Positions 19,221 through 27,290 of a stretch of 64,000 bases of DNA are shown one piece after another. The position numbers were made by a program, and so were the translations under genes. The notes beneath the pieces were generated by a model that saw nothing but the letters and a program-made list of their open reading frames with translations, did no database searches and was not told the DNA's origin. Position 1 is the first letter of the stretch; each line of letters opens with the position of its first letter. This DNA is from Akkermansia sp. (GTDB lineage Bacteria; Verrucomicrobiota; Verrucomicrobiia; Verrucomicrobiales; Akkermansiaceae), in NCBI RefSeq assembly GCF_020860705.1, contig NZ_JAJBTT010000046.1, positions 1 to 64,000 of the forward strand, written 5' to 3'.

Positions 19221-19865
19221 TTAGGCGGGCTTTCCGCACAGGCGGATCAGGCCGGCTACCTGGAGGGAAATCAGCTCAAACAAATCCTGCACGCTGCCCT
19301 TGGGAACCCTGTTGTTCTCCATCAGCTCCATAATCATCCGCAAACGGGTCAGCAGGCCTATCATGATGCTTTCAATAGCCAGCACCGTCCAGAAAATCTG
19401 GTACGTGGAAGCGCCCGGAAACATGGAGCGGATGCAGTCATGCAGCTTCCTGCGGATGGGGGAATACACCTCCTTGATATACTCCACCGCTATCTCAGGC
19501 GTCTGCACGTGGCAAATGGCCAGCAGCCGCAGGTAATGGGGGAAATTACCCAGACCGTCCAGCTTCACATGCAGAAGGCCGTGGAAGGAAGGATAAACGT
19601 ACGCATGGGCCAGAGCCTCCACGGTTCCCTCCTCCATGGCCTCCTCCATCATGGTAATCCGGAAATCCCGCGCCTGCGGCGCATACTTCATCATGACCTC
19701 CTTCCAGAGCCCCTCCTTGCCCCCGAAATAGTAATTGGCGGAGGCGATATTAACGGACGCCTGCTGGGAAATCATGCGCATGGAAGTGCCTGTATAGCCG
19801 TGCTCCGCAAACAGGCATTCCGCCGCCTCCAGCAATCGTTCCTTGGTTCCTTGCTGTCGTTTCAT
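19221..19865 (-). CDS. TetR/AcrR-family transcriptional regulator
   Basis: 214 residues from MKRQQGTKERLL at 19865; the longer frame overlaps hisD and is not likely. The N-terminal helix-turn-helix is clear: TKERLLEAAECLFAEHGYTG, then SMRMISQQASVNIASANYYFGGKEGLW, the canonical TetR recognition helix. The C-terminal ligand domain resembles the CerR/YbiH group. The start lies 23 bp after the hisD stop and the stop 23 bp before the BASS transporter start. Position suggests it regulates the transporter, its own gene, or both. The ligand is unknown. Confidence 0.9.
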   Translation of the reverse strand: MKRQQGTKERLLEAAECLFAEHGYTGTSMRMISQQASVNIASANYYFGGKEGLWKEVMMKYAPQARDFRITMMEEAMEEGTVEALAHAYVYPSFHGLLHVKLDGLGNFPHYLRLLAICHVQTPEIAVEYIKEVYSPIRRKLHDCIRSMFPGASTYQIFWTVLAIESIMIGLLTRLRMIMELMENNRVPKGSVQDLFELISLQVAGLIRLCGKPA

Positions 19866-19887
19866 GGCGGTGAAGGAAAGCTTGGAA

Positions 19888-21186
19888 TTACCGGTTGACG
19901 CGCGCCGCGCGGACCTGGAGGGAATGGTTATGAGCGTCCAGCCCCTCCACCCTGGCGAACTCCGCCACATACGGGGCGGACCTGAGCACGGCGTCCCGGT
20001 TCATCCGCACCACGCTGGTGCGCCTCTGGAACTGGTCCGCCCGCAGACCGGAAAAGGATTTGCCGGCTCCTCCGGTGGGCAGCGTATGGCTGGGGCCTGC
20101 CAGGAAATCCCCGCAGGCAACCGTGGAAAGGGTTCCGGCGTAAATGGCCCCCGCCGTCCGGATGCCGTCCAGAACAGCGTCTTCATCCCGCGTGACGAGC
20201 ACCAGGTGCTCCGGCGCAAAAGCATTCACCAGGTCCACCCCCTCCTGAACGGAGGAAACCAGAAAACCGTAGGCATGCTTGTCCAGCACCTCCCGGATGA
20301 TGGCTCCGCGGCTCAACAGGGCGGCCTGGCGCTCCACCTCCGCCTCTACCTGCTCCAGCAGCGTTTCAGACGTCGTCACGAACACCACCACGCTGTCCGG
20401 ACCGTGTTCCCCCTGCGCCAGCAGGTCGGCGGCCAGGAACTCCGCATCCGCGGTTTCGTCCGCCAGAACCATCACTTCACTGGGCCCGGGCAGCAGGTCA
20501 ATGGCTACGGCCCCCACCAGCTGGCGCTTGGCCTCCACCACAAAACGGTTGCCGGGACCGAAAATCTTCTCCACCGGCCTCACGCTCTCCGTCCCCAGAG
20601 CAAGGGCCGCCACCGCCTGGGCGCCGCCCACCTTAATAATCTCCGTAGAGCCGGAGGCTTTCAGCGCATATAAAAGAGCGGGGTTCACCCGGCCGTCCGG
20701 CCCGCAGGGCGTGGCGGCCACAATCTCCCGCACTCCGGCGGCCTGCGCAAAACCGCCCGTCATGATGGACGTGGATACCAGGGGGGCCTTTCCGCCGGGA
20801 ATATAAATACCCACGCGGTCATACGGAAGGAAGCGTTCCGCTACCTCCACCCCCTGGGCATTGACGCCGGACCAGTCCTGCCTGCGGCTGCGGTCTGAAA
20901 AATAATGGATGTTCGCCAGGGAGGCGGCAATGGCCTCTTTCACGGAATCCTCCACGGCGGCTTCCGCTTCCGCCAGCTCCGCTTCCGTGACAAACAGGGA
21001 GGAAGAATCCAGACGAACCTTGTCAAATCGGGCGGCGTAGTCAAACAGGGCCTCGTCCCCGCGCGCGGAAACGTCCCGAATAATAGCATTGACGGTGTCC
21101 CTTACGGAATCCTCCGGGAGAGCGCGGCGGTTCATCCGGCTCTTCATCTCGTCAAAACACTTGTCGGAAGGGCGGTAAATTTTCAT
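19888..21186 (-). CDS. hisD: histidinol dehydrogenase
   Basis: 432 residues, full length. Catalyses the last two NAD-dependent oxidations of histidinol to histidine in the cytoplasm. Signature stretches include GPGNRFVVEAKRQLVG and GPSEVMVLAD. The zinc and substrate residues lie in AQGEHGPDS, PEHLVL and DFLAGPSHTLPTGG, and the final conserved His in HNHSLQVRAARV. It is first in a minus-strand group with the TetR gene and the BASS transporter and is not next to other his genes here. No Shine-Dalgarno sequence is apparent. The divergent neighbour is sucC. Confidence 0.97.
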   Translation of the reverse strand: MKIYRPSDKCFDEMKSRMNRRALPEDSVRDTVNAIIRDVSARGDEALFDYAARFDKVRLDSSSLFVTEAELAEAEAAVEDSVKEAIAASLANIHYFSDRSRRQDWSGVNAQGVEVAERFLPYDRVGIYIPGGKAPLVSTSIMTGGFAQAAGVREIVAATPCGPDGRVNPALLYALKASGSTEIIKVGGAQAVAALALGTESVRPVEKIFGPGNRFVVEAKRQLVGAVAIDLLPGPSEVMVLADETADAEFLAADLLAQGEHGPDSVVVFVTTSETLLEQVEAEVERQAALLSRGAIIREVLDKHAYGFLVSSVQEGVDLVNAFAPEHLVLVTRDEDAVLDGIRTAGAIYAGTLSTVACGDFLAGPSHTLPTGGAGKSFSGLRADQFQRRTSVVRMNRDAVLRSAPYVAEFARVEGLDAHNHSLQVRAARVNR

Positions 21187-21387
21187 AAAAGATATAATAC
21201 GGAAAATGAGAAGGAAGTTTCACAATCTTTGAGCATGCAGTCAAGCCTTCTATCCTCTTTGATTTCCAAAGGCACTCCATGAATCTCCCGGACAAAAAAT
21301 CAAAAGACCAAACCATTCTCCCTTGACCGGCACCAGAAATAGGCCTAGCCTTTCTTCCGCAAACATTTGGCCGAACGGCCCACTGTC

Positions 21388-22569
21388 ATGAACATTCACG
21401 AATATCAAGCAAAACAACTCTTTGAGCGCTTCGGCGTGGCTACTCCCAAGGGCATTGCCGCCGCCACGGCTCAGGAAGCGGCACAAACAGCCCGGAACAT
21501 GGGCCTCTCCCAATACGTAGTTAAGGCACAGGTACACGCCGGCGGCCGCGGTAAAGGCACCTTCAAAAACGGCTTCAAGGGCGGCGTGCACGTCGTCAAC
21601 TCCGTGGAGGAAGTGGAAGAAGTGGCCGGAAAAATGCTTAACCAGGTTCTGGTCACCAAGCAAACCGGGGAAACCGGCAAGCTGGTCAGCAAGATCATGG
21701 TGGCGGAAGCCGTGGACCTGAAGAAGGAATGCTACTTCGCCATTCTCCAGGACCGCTCCCGGGAATGTCCCGTCATCGTAGCCAGCACGGAAGGCGGCAT
21801 GGACATTGAAGAAGTGGCCGCCACCCGTCCGGAAGCCATCATCCGCGAGCATATTGACCCCGCCCTGGGCATCCTTCCCTTCCAGGCCCTCAAGATCGCC
21901 GTGGCCCTGGGCCTTACCGGCCCCCTGCTCCGCCAAGCCACCAAGCTCATCACCAACGTTTACAAACTCTTCACCACGCTGGACTGCTCCCTAGTGGAAA
22001 TCAACCCCCTCGTCGTCACCACGGACGACCGCGTGTGCGCCCTGGACGCCAAATTCAACTTTGACGACAACGCCCTGTACCGCCACCCGGAAATCATGGA
22101 AATGCGGGATGAAACGGAAGAAGACCCCCGTGAAGTGGAAGCCGGCAAGTACGACCTGAACTACATCGGCCTGGACGGCAACATCGGCTGCATGGTGAAC
22201 GGCGCCGGCTTGGCCATGGCCACAATGGACATCATCAAATACTACGGCGGCGAACCCGCCAACTTCCTGGACGTGGGCGGCTCCGCCACGGAGGAAATGG
22301 TCACCAACGCGTTCCGCATCCTCACCAGTGACAAGAACGTGAAGGCCCTTCTGGTCAACATCTTCGGCGGCATCATGCGCTGCGACGTCATCGCCCAGGG
22401 CATTGTGGCCGCGGCGAAAAACATTGACATGCAGATCCCGCTCGTCGTCCGCCTGGAAGGCACCAATGTGGAAATCGGCAAGAAAATCCTCGCAGACAGC
22501 GGCATCGCCATCATCCCTGCCGACAATCTGGACGAAGCCGCCCAGAAAGCGGTGGCAGCAGTCAAATAA
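21388..22569 (+). CDS. sucC: succinyl-CoA synthetase, beta subunit
   Basis: 393 residues from [16 protein letters not shown] at 21388, the conserved SucC N-terminus; an upstream in-frame TTG would add seven unconserved residues. With SucD it interconverts succinyl-CoA and succinate with substrate-level NTP formation in the TCA branch. It has the ATP-grasp glycine-rich loop [11 protein letters not shown], the metal-site stretch [28 protein letters not shown], and the C-terminal ligase motif [13 protein letters not shown]. It lies 21 bp before sucD and shares that gene's terminator. In this type of anaerobe it probably serves succinate/propionate metabolism. Confidence 0.97.
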   Translation: MNIHEYQAKQLFERFGVATPKGIAAATAQEAAQTARNMGLSQYVVKAQVHAGGRGKGTFKNGFKGGVHVVNSVEEVEEVAGKMLNQVLVTKQTGETGKLVSKIMVAEAVDLKKECYFAILQDRSRECPVIVASTEGGMDIEEVAATRPEAIIREHIDPALGILPFQALKIAVALGLTGPLLRQATKLITNVYKLFTTLDCSLVEINPLVVTTDDRVCALDAKFNFDDNALYRHPEIMEMRDETEEDPREVEAGKYDLNYIGLDGNIGCMVNGAGLAMATMDIIKYYGGEPANFLDVGGSATEEMVTNAFRILTSDKNVKALLVNIFGGIMRCDVIAQGIVAAAKNIDMQIPLVVRLEGTNVEIGKKILADSGIAIIPADNLDEAAQKAVAAVK

Positions 22570-22590
22570 CCCTCACCATTTATTACGACA

Positions 22591-23478
22591 ATGACATCTC
22601 TCATTGACAAAAACACCCGTCTGGTCGTGCAAGGCATCACCGGCAGCGCCGGCGCATTCCACGCCAAAAACTGCATGGACTTCGGCACCAACGTAGTCGC
22701 CGGCGTGACTCCCGGCAAGGGCGGCCAGCTCTTTGAAGGCAAAGTTCCCGTATTCGATACCGTGGCGGAAGCCAAAAAGGCCACGGACTGCAACGCCTCC
22801 ATGATCTTCGTGCCCCCGCCCTTCGCTGCGGATGCCATCATGGAAGCCGCCGACGCGGGCGTCAAGCTCATCGTCTGCATCACGGAAGGCATCCCGGTGC
22901 AGGACATGCAGAAGGTGAAAACCTTCCTGAAGGACAAGGACGTCACCCTCATCGGCCCGAACTGTCCCGGCATCGTCAACCCCGCCGCCCATTGCAAGAT
23001 CGGCATCATGCCGGCCTACATCTTCAAGCCCGGCAGAATCGGCATCGTCTCCCGTTCCGGCACGCTCACGTATGAAGCCGTCTGGCAGGTCACGAACATG
23101 GGCCTGGGCCAGAGCATGTGCATCGGCATCGGCGGCGACCCCGTCCACGGCATGACTCAGCAACAGGCCGTGCAATTCTTCACGGAAGACCCCAACACGG
23201 ACGCCTTCATCATGATCGGTGAAATCGGCGGTTCCGAAGAAGAAGAAGCCGCCGAATGGATCAAAAACAACTGCAAAAAGCCCGTCGCCGCCTTCATCGC
23301 AGGAGCCACGGCTCCCAAGGGCCGCCGCATGGGCCACGCAGGCGCCATCGTAGCCGGAGGCAAAGGAACGGCAGCCGCCAAGCAGGAAGCCCTGAAGGAA
23401 GCCGGCATCGTGGTCGCCAAGACGCCCGCCCAGATGGGCGCCGCCCTGGCGGAAGCCATGAAAAACAAGGGCATGTAA
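22591..23478 (+). CDS. sucD: succinyl-CoA synthetase, alpha subunit
   Basis: 295 residues, full length. The N-terminal CoA-binding Rossmann domain shows [15 protein letters not shown] and AGVTPGKGG. The phosphorylated active-site histidine lies in [28 protein letters not shown] and [13 protein letters not shown] are also family signatures. It forms the heterodimeric unit with SucC, encoded immediately upstream. A strong terminator follows 30 bp after the stop. Confidence 0.97.
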   Translation: MTSLIDKNTRLVVQGITGSAGAFHAKNCMDFGTNVVAGVTPGKGGQLFEGKVPVFDTVAEAKKATDCNASMIFVPPPFAADAIMEAADAGVKLIVCITEGIPVQDMQKVKTFLKDKDVTLIGPNCPGIVNPAAHCKIGIMPAYIFKPGRIGIVSRSGTLTYEAVWQVTNMGLGQSMCIGIGGDPVHGMTQQQAVQFFTEDPNTDAFIMIGEIGGSEEEEAAEWIKNNCKKPVAAFIAGATAPKGRRMGHAGAIVAGGKGTAAAKQEALKEAGIVVAKTPAQMGAALAEAMKNKGM

Positions 23479-23507
23479 GCCCCCGTTTACACACTTCCAA
23501 TCATCTC

Positions 23508-23538
23508 AAAGCGCCTCCTGTCCGGGAGGCGCTTTTTT
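23508..23538 (+). terminator. Rho-independent terminator of sucCD
   Basis: Stem AAGCGCCTCC / GGAGGCGCTT with a 6-nt loop, followed by six T. Confidence 0.95.
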
Positions 23539-23656
23539 GATGTAAACATTATACTCCATGCATCGGCAGTTTGACTTGCTTAAAATCCGGCGTTAACCTG
23601 CCGGTCAACAGACGACATGCCGATTTGAAAAGAAAAATGGAAAAGGAAACCATGCC

Positions 23657-24265
23657 ATGAACATATCCGTTATTCTGGGACATCCCTACTCCTATAGCTT
23701 TAACGCGGCCATTGCCGCCACAACAGCACAGGCATTAAAGGAACAGGGCCACACCATCCGCTTCCATGACCTCTGCCGGGAACAGTTCAACCCCGTTCTG
23801 CCTGACACGGAACTGGTCAGCGACGTCCCGGAAGACGCCCTGACAGCTCTCCATCAGCAGGAAATCAGGGAAGCGGACGGCATTGTCATCATCCATCCCA
23901 ACTGGTGGGGGCAGCCTCCGGCCATCATGAAAGGCTGGATTGACCGCGTGCTCCGGGAGGAAGTGGCCTATACCTTCCCCAAAGGCGATAACGGAGGAGG
24001 GCTGCCCATCGGTCTGTTAAAAGCAAAAGCGGCTCTGGTCTTCAATACCTCCAATACGCCGGAGGAAAGAGAGAGGAACGTCTTCGGCGACCCGCTGGAA
24101 CGCATCTGGAAAGACTGCATCTTCGCTTTCTGCGGCGTGCATGTCTTTGAAAGGAAAATGTTCCGTATCATTGCTGCCAGCACTCCGGACATCCGCGCCA
24201 AATGGCTGGAGGAAGTGCGGGAAACAGTACGCAGCCTCTTTCCCCCGGAGAGCGCCTCCCGGTAA
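23657..24265 (+). CDS. flavodoxin-fold NAD(P)H-dependent oxidoreductase
   Basis: 202 residues, matching the NQO1/MdaB/KefF-type quinone reductase family. The N-terminal ILGHPYSYSFNAAIA is the FMN/FAD phosphate loop, and IVIIHPNWWGQPPAIMKGWIDRV is the isoalloxazine-contacting signature of the family. It probably performs two-electron reduction of quinones or other electrophiles with NAD(P)H. The ATG at 23657 has AAGGAA about 9 nt upstream. It stands alone after the sucCD terminator; the next gene is convergent. Confidence 0.88.
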   Translation: MNISVILGHPYSYSFNAAIAATTAQALKEQGHTIRFHDLCREQFNPVLPDTELVSDVPEDALTALHQQEIREADGIVIIHPNWWGQPPAIMKGWIDRVLREEVAYTFPKGDNGGGLPIGLLKAKAALVFNTSNTPEERERNVFGDPLERIWKDCIFAFCGVHVFERKMFRIIAASTPDIRAKWLEEVRETVRSLFPPESASR

Positions 24266-24318
24266 GAACCTACTCCGTACCAGGATGAGCGCGCATGGGA
24301 ATTCCTGAAAGCCACGGA

Positions 24319-24858
24319 CTACTCCCCTACCGTAAACTTGGCGGGAGGGGAAACTAGTTTCCCTTTAAAGCAATTACGGCCAAATTGATTTTCATACTCC
24401 CCCGTCAACGTGTATTCCCCTTGGGGCAGCCCTTCCGGATATCGATTCTTGATAAGTTTTGGCAAAGGGAAGGATACAAGGTAAATTCCGCCAGGGAGCA
24501 AATCCACATACTTCAGCGGCTGGCACAGCTCAATCTTGATACATGGCATGTAATCCAGCACTTTTTCCCCTTTGTCATTGTGAATGATCACTCTCAGTGA
24601 AAAAAGATTTTCTTCATCCACATCAAACAGATCAAGAAGATAAATGGGTGTCTTTCCCTGATTTTTAAACATAAAACTGGCTGGAGCATCAGGAGAGACA
24701 GGATCCCACCACCGTTCTCCCTGCATGGAAAGAGTAATGGGGCTATCCGGAACAACCGTATTTTTTTCCTCTTGTCCCGTATCACTGGAACATTGTTCCG
24801 CTCCCCGAAGAGAGGGAACAAGGCAAAATGCCCACAATAAAAAAAGAATGGTTTTCAT
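24319..24858 (-). CDS. secreted hypothetical protein, Ig-like/BsuPI-like fold
   Basis: 179 residues with a Sec signal peptide (MKTILFLLWAFCLVPSLRGA). The mature part has beta-sandwich character: a segment like FMFKNQGKTPIYLLDLFDVD, then LVSFPLPKLIKN and GEYTLTGEYENQFG, reminiscent of intracellular-proteinase-inhibitor (BsuPI-like) or other immunoglobulin-fold domains. Three Cys remain after cleavage. No catalytic motif is seen. Function unknown. It is convergent with the oxidoreductase gene and AT-richer than its neighbours. Confidence 0.7.
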   Translation of the reverse strand: MKTILFLLWAFCLVPSLRGAEQCSSDTGQEEKNTVVPDSPITLSMQGERWWDPVSPDAPASFMFKNQGKTPIYLLDLFDVDEENLFSLRVIIHNDKGEKVLDYMPCIKIELCQPLKYVDLLPGGIYLVSFPLPKLIKNRYPEGLPQGEYTLTGEYENQFGRNCFKGKLVSPPAKFTVGE

Positions 24859-25189
24859 GGCGAGGATACGTTATTCATTTTTAATAAACGCTTCACAGAG
24901 AAAATCAATCAATAAATAACATATCTGCCGCAGCAAATAAGGGAAAGGGGCAGCATCGCCATTTTTTAATCCTTCCCCATTAATAATTTCGGAACAATCA
25001 GGCTTCCTTCATGCCCCCCTCATTCCCCGGCCTTGCCACTCATACGCCGGAAGAACTTCGGCAGTGACGGCTTGTTGAACCGTATCCGCATGCAACTCTC
25101 CCTGGCCGGTTTCCCAATCAGTGCGGTCAGGCATTTGGCTAAAAGGTACATGATCCATCCCCTCTTCTTTCAACCCTGCCGAAAAAGCA
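24859..25189. other. gene-free spacer before tRNA-Ser
   Basis: AT-rich to 25020, then mixed sequence. No convincing gene, hairpin or repeat is seen. A plus-strand ORF beginning at 25033 runs through the antisense of the tRNA and is not credible. Confidence 0.7.
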
Positions 25190-25230
25190 GAAAAGAGCCT
25201 GCACCGTTAAAATGCAGGCTCTTAAAAAAT
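25190..25230 (-). terminator. terminator of tRNA-Ser
   Basis: On the minus strand, stem AAGAGCCTGCA / TGCAGGCTCTT with a 9-nt loop, followed by TT-CTGC-TTTTTC. It lies 10-15 bp past the tRNA 3' end. Confidence 0.85.
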
Positions 25231-25239
25231 GAAAGGTTT

Positions 25240-25332
25240 TGGCGGAGCGGGAGGGATTCGAACCCTCGGTACCGGTTTTGCCAGTACGTTCCTTTAGCAA
25301 AGGAGTGCTTTCAGCCTCTCAGCCACCGCTCC
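25240..25332 (-). tRNA. tRNA-Ser (anticodon GCU)
   Basis: A 93-nt class II tRNA with a long variable arm. The 5' end reads GGAGCGGTGGCTGAGAGG, the anticodon loop is CTTTGCTAAAG (GCU, reading AGC/AGU), the T-loop is GGTTCGAATCC, and the 3' CCA is encoded. Confidence 0.97.
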
Positions 25333-25355
25333 GTCTTGGGTAATGTGTGGGGAGA

Positions 25356-25384
25356 AAAGTACACACTTCCCAAAATGATGTCAA
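25356..25384 (-). promoter_or_regulatory. sigma-70 promoter of tRNA-Ser
   Basis: Minus-strand TTGACA (25379-25384), a 17-bp spacer, then TACTTT (25356-25361), about 24 bp before the tRNA 5' end. It lies in the gap after the DUF4139-type gene. Confidence 0.75.
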
Positions 25385-25406
25385 TACATAAATAAGACGG
25401 CGGGAA

Positions 25407-27134
25407 TTACTCCAGGTAGGTGTACTGGTAAGTCAGTTTCTTTTCCTCCCCCGGTTTCAGCGTGATTTTCCACTGGAATTTTCCATCCGGGTTCATGACC
25501 CGCTGCCAGTTGGGAAGACTGGCCATTTCCCCATCATCCGACACGGCGGAAGGAGTGCCGATGACCGCTTTGCTCACGCGCATGTCCATTGCACTGCCGG
25601 AAATATTCTTCATGGTCAGCGTGCCTTCCACCGTATATTTCTGCCGGGAGCGGCCCTTGTGCTCCACCTGCTCGGAAGAAAGGGTTTCTTCCGAAAGACT
25701 TACCATGGTCTCCATGGATTTGTTCAGCCGGACCAGCACATGTTCTCCCGGATTGGTGAAAGTAAGGGTGCTCTGGCCCGCAAGCCTGCCTTGGGACACG
25801 AACTCCACCATTCCCGTGGACCACGGCACGTTCAGGGAATTCGTCAGCCGGATGCAGTGCCAGACATCCAGGGGGGAGGCGGCGGCTTCTCCGCGGGGCT
25901 GGTTCTGGTTCCATTCCGCCAATGTCTTCTGGTTGGGAACGTCCCAGGTATAAACGTGGCTGTATGGAATATTTCCGTCAAACAGGTTTTTGGTCACTCT
26001 TTCCTTATATTTGCAGGAGAAGCCGGGTATGGAATAGAAGAAGAGGTCTTCCGCCTGCCGGATTTTTTCCGGGTCAATGGCCGTGGCCTCCTCCATATTG
26101 AATACGGGCCGCTCCGTTCTCATCTGGCTCATAAAGCCATTGGAAGGCAGCAGGGAACGCACATATTCCATTCCCGGCCTGTCCGACCCCAGGGCGGCAA
26201 ACAAAGCGCTCATGTTCTGCTTCATGGAGAGAGGGGAAGGCAGCCCCGGCATCTGGAGGGAGGGAAAGCCGGAGATCAATTCCATATCCACCTTATCCAA
26301 ATCCATCAGTTCATTCATGATGGTGGCCTTGCACTGCAAATACCCCTTTCCCTCCCCACTCAGCTCCACCCGGTAGGTGGGCAGCCAGCTGATTCCGGAG
26401 GAAAGGCTGTTGACCGTAATGGTTTTCCCCGGAGCGGGGCGTGCCAGGTTCAGGACCAGCCGCGTTCTCTCTGCGCTCCACGTGGGAAAGGCAATATCCT
26501 TGTCCAGAATCTCAATCTGCTGAAGGGTGTATTCCTGCAGCAGCACATATCCCGTTTCCGTTTGCAGCAGAATCCCCTTTTCCAGGGCAGAGGGGGAACG
26601 GTACCCGGCATCCGCATCTTCCACGGGGGAAGACATGGCGTCCATCATGTTGGGACGGAGCCCTTCCAGAGCACGGTTATTCCCAGGCGCGACCACCCGC
26701 CCCGCAACCACGGCACCCTTGTCCGTCGTAACCCGGACGAGCTTTCCGGCATTGGCCCTCAAAAAATCCCCCTTGCCGTAATCCGTTTTGGGAACCTTGA
26801 CGTTCACCCTGCTGCTGACCAAATCCCGGACCAATACGCCCTGTTCCGCAGAAAGCCAGAAGGAGCCGTAGGAAGGAGAGGGGAGCCCGGTCAGTTCCAT
26901 GGCCTCTCCCTCCGCCGTTTTCCCTTCCATCGTCACCGTTCCATAGCCATTCTTGAACAGAGCCAGTTTTCTGGGCTTCATCCGCACCTCCGGCAGGGAA
27001 GCTTTTTCAACAGAAACGGCATCCGGAACGGAAGCGAGGCAGGAAACGCCAGCCAGGAACAACGGGAACAATCCAAATCTGCAGATTCTTACCAGGCGTC
27101 CTGCACTGATCATGGTATCATGGTCTATTGTCAT
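25407..27134 (-). CDS. exported DUF4139-type protein
   Basis: 575 residues; translation could also begin at the ATG at 27113. A signal-peptide-like hydrophobic stretch (RICRFGLFPLFLAGVSCLAS) indicates export. The C-terminal two thirds match the DUF4139 pattern: GISWLPTYRVELSG, then KATIMNELMDLDKVDMELISG, a late VYTWDVPN strand and a final GEEKKLTYQYTY. DUF4139 proteins, including the poorly understood mucoidy-inhibitor MuiA group, have beta-rich domains of unknown biochemical role. No partner gene is adjacent. Direct TGTAACA repeats about 62-79 bp upstream may be regulatory. Confidence 0.75.
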   Translation of the reverse strand: MTIDHDTMISAGRLVRICRFGLFPLFLAGVSCLASVPDAVSVEKASLPEVRMKPRKLALFKNGYGTVTMEGKTAEGEAMELTGLPSPSYGSFWLSAEQGVLVRDLVSSRVNVKVPKTDYGKGDFLRANAGKLVRVTTDKGAVVAGRVVAPGNNRALEGLRPNMMDAMSSPVEDADAGYRSPSALEKGILLQTETGYVLLQEYTLQQIEILDKDIAFPTWSAERTRLVLNLARPAPGKTITVNSLSSGISWLPTYRVELSGEGKGYLQCKATIMNELMDLDKVDMELISGFPSLQMPGLPSPLSMKQNMSALFAALGSDRPGMEYVRSLLPSNGFMSQMRTERPVFNMEEATAIDPEKIRQAEDLFFYSIPGFSCKYKERVTKNLFDGNIPYSHVYTWDVPNQKTLAEWNQNQPRGEAAASPLDVWHCIRLTNSLNVPWSTGMVEFVSQGRLAGQSTLTFTNPGEHVLVRLNKSMETMVSLSEETLSSEQVEHKGRSRQKYTVEGTLTMKNISGSAMDMRVSKAVIGTPSAVSDDGEMASLPNWQRVMNPDGKFQWKITLKPGEEKKLTYQYTYLE

Positions 27135-27195
27135 GCATACAGCCTAAACGGATACCTCACTTAAAATCAATCAGAAACCGTTCTTCACCTGCAAA

Positions 27196-27213
27196 TGTAA
27201 CACCGTTGTAACA
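27196..27213. promoter_or_regulatory. paired TGTAACA direct repeats
   Basis: TGTAACA at 27196-27202 and again at 27207-27213, start-to-start 11 bp, one helical turn. They lie 62-79 bp upstream of the DUF4139-type start codon and just beyond the recQ terminator. The arrangement resembles an activator binding site; the factor is unknown. Confidence 0.4.
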
Positions 27214-27234
27214 TTCAACGACTAAACAACGGGG

Positions 27235-27265
27235 AAAAATACGGCATTCCGCTATGGCGGCATGC
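27235..27265 (-). terminator. terminator of recQ
   Basis: Minus-strand hairpin GCAT-G-CCGC / GCGG-A-ATGC with one mismatch, followed by CGTATTTTT, 26 bp after the recQ stop. Confidence 0.6.
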
Positions 27266-27290
27266 ACAGTTCGGACAGAACAGGGCGGCC

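Noticed and set aside
25033..25395. 120-codon plus-strand ORF through tRNA-Ser
   Set aside because: Its C-terminal half (GRDSNPRYRF) is the well-known false peptide produced by translating the antisense of a tRNA-Ser.
25659..27164. 501-codon plus-strand ORF opposite the DUF4139-type gene
   Set aside because: The minus-strand product has a signal peptide and family motifs; the plus-strand product has neither.
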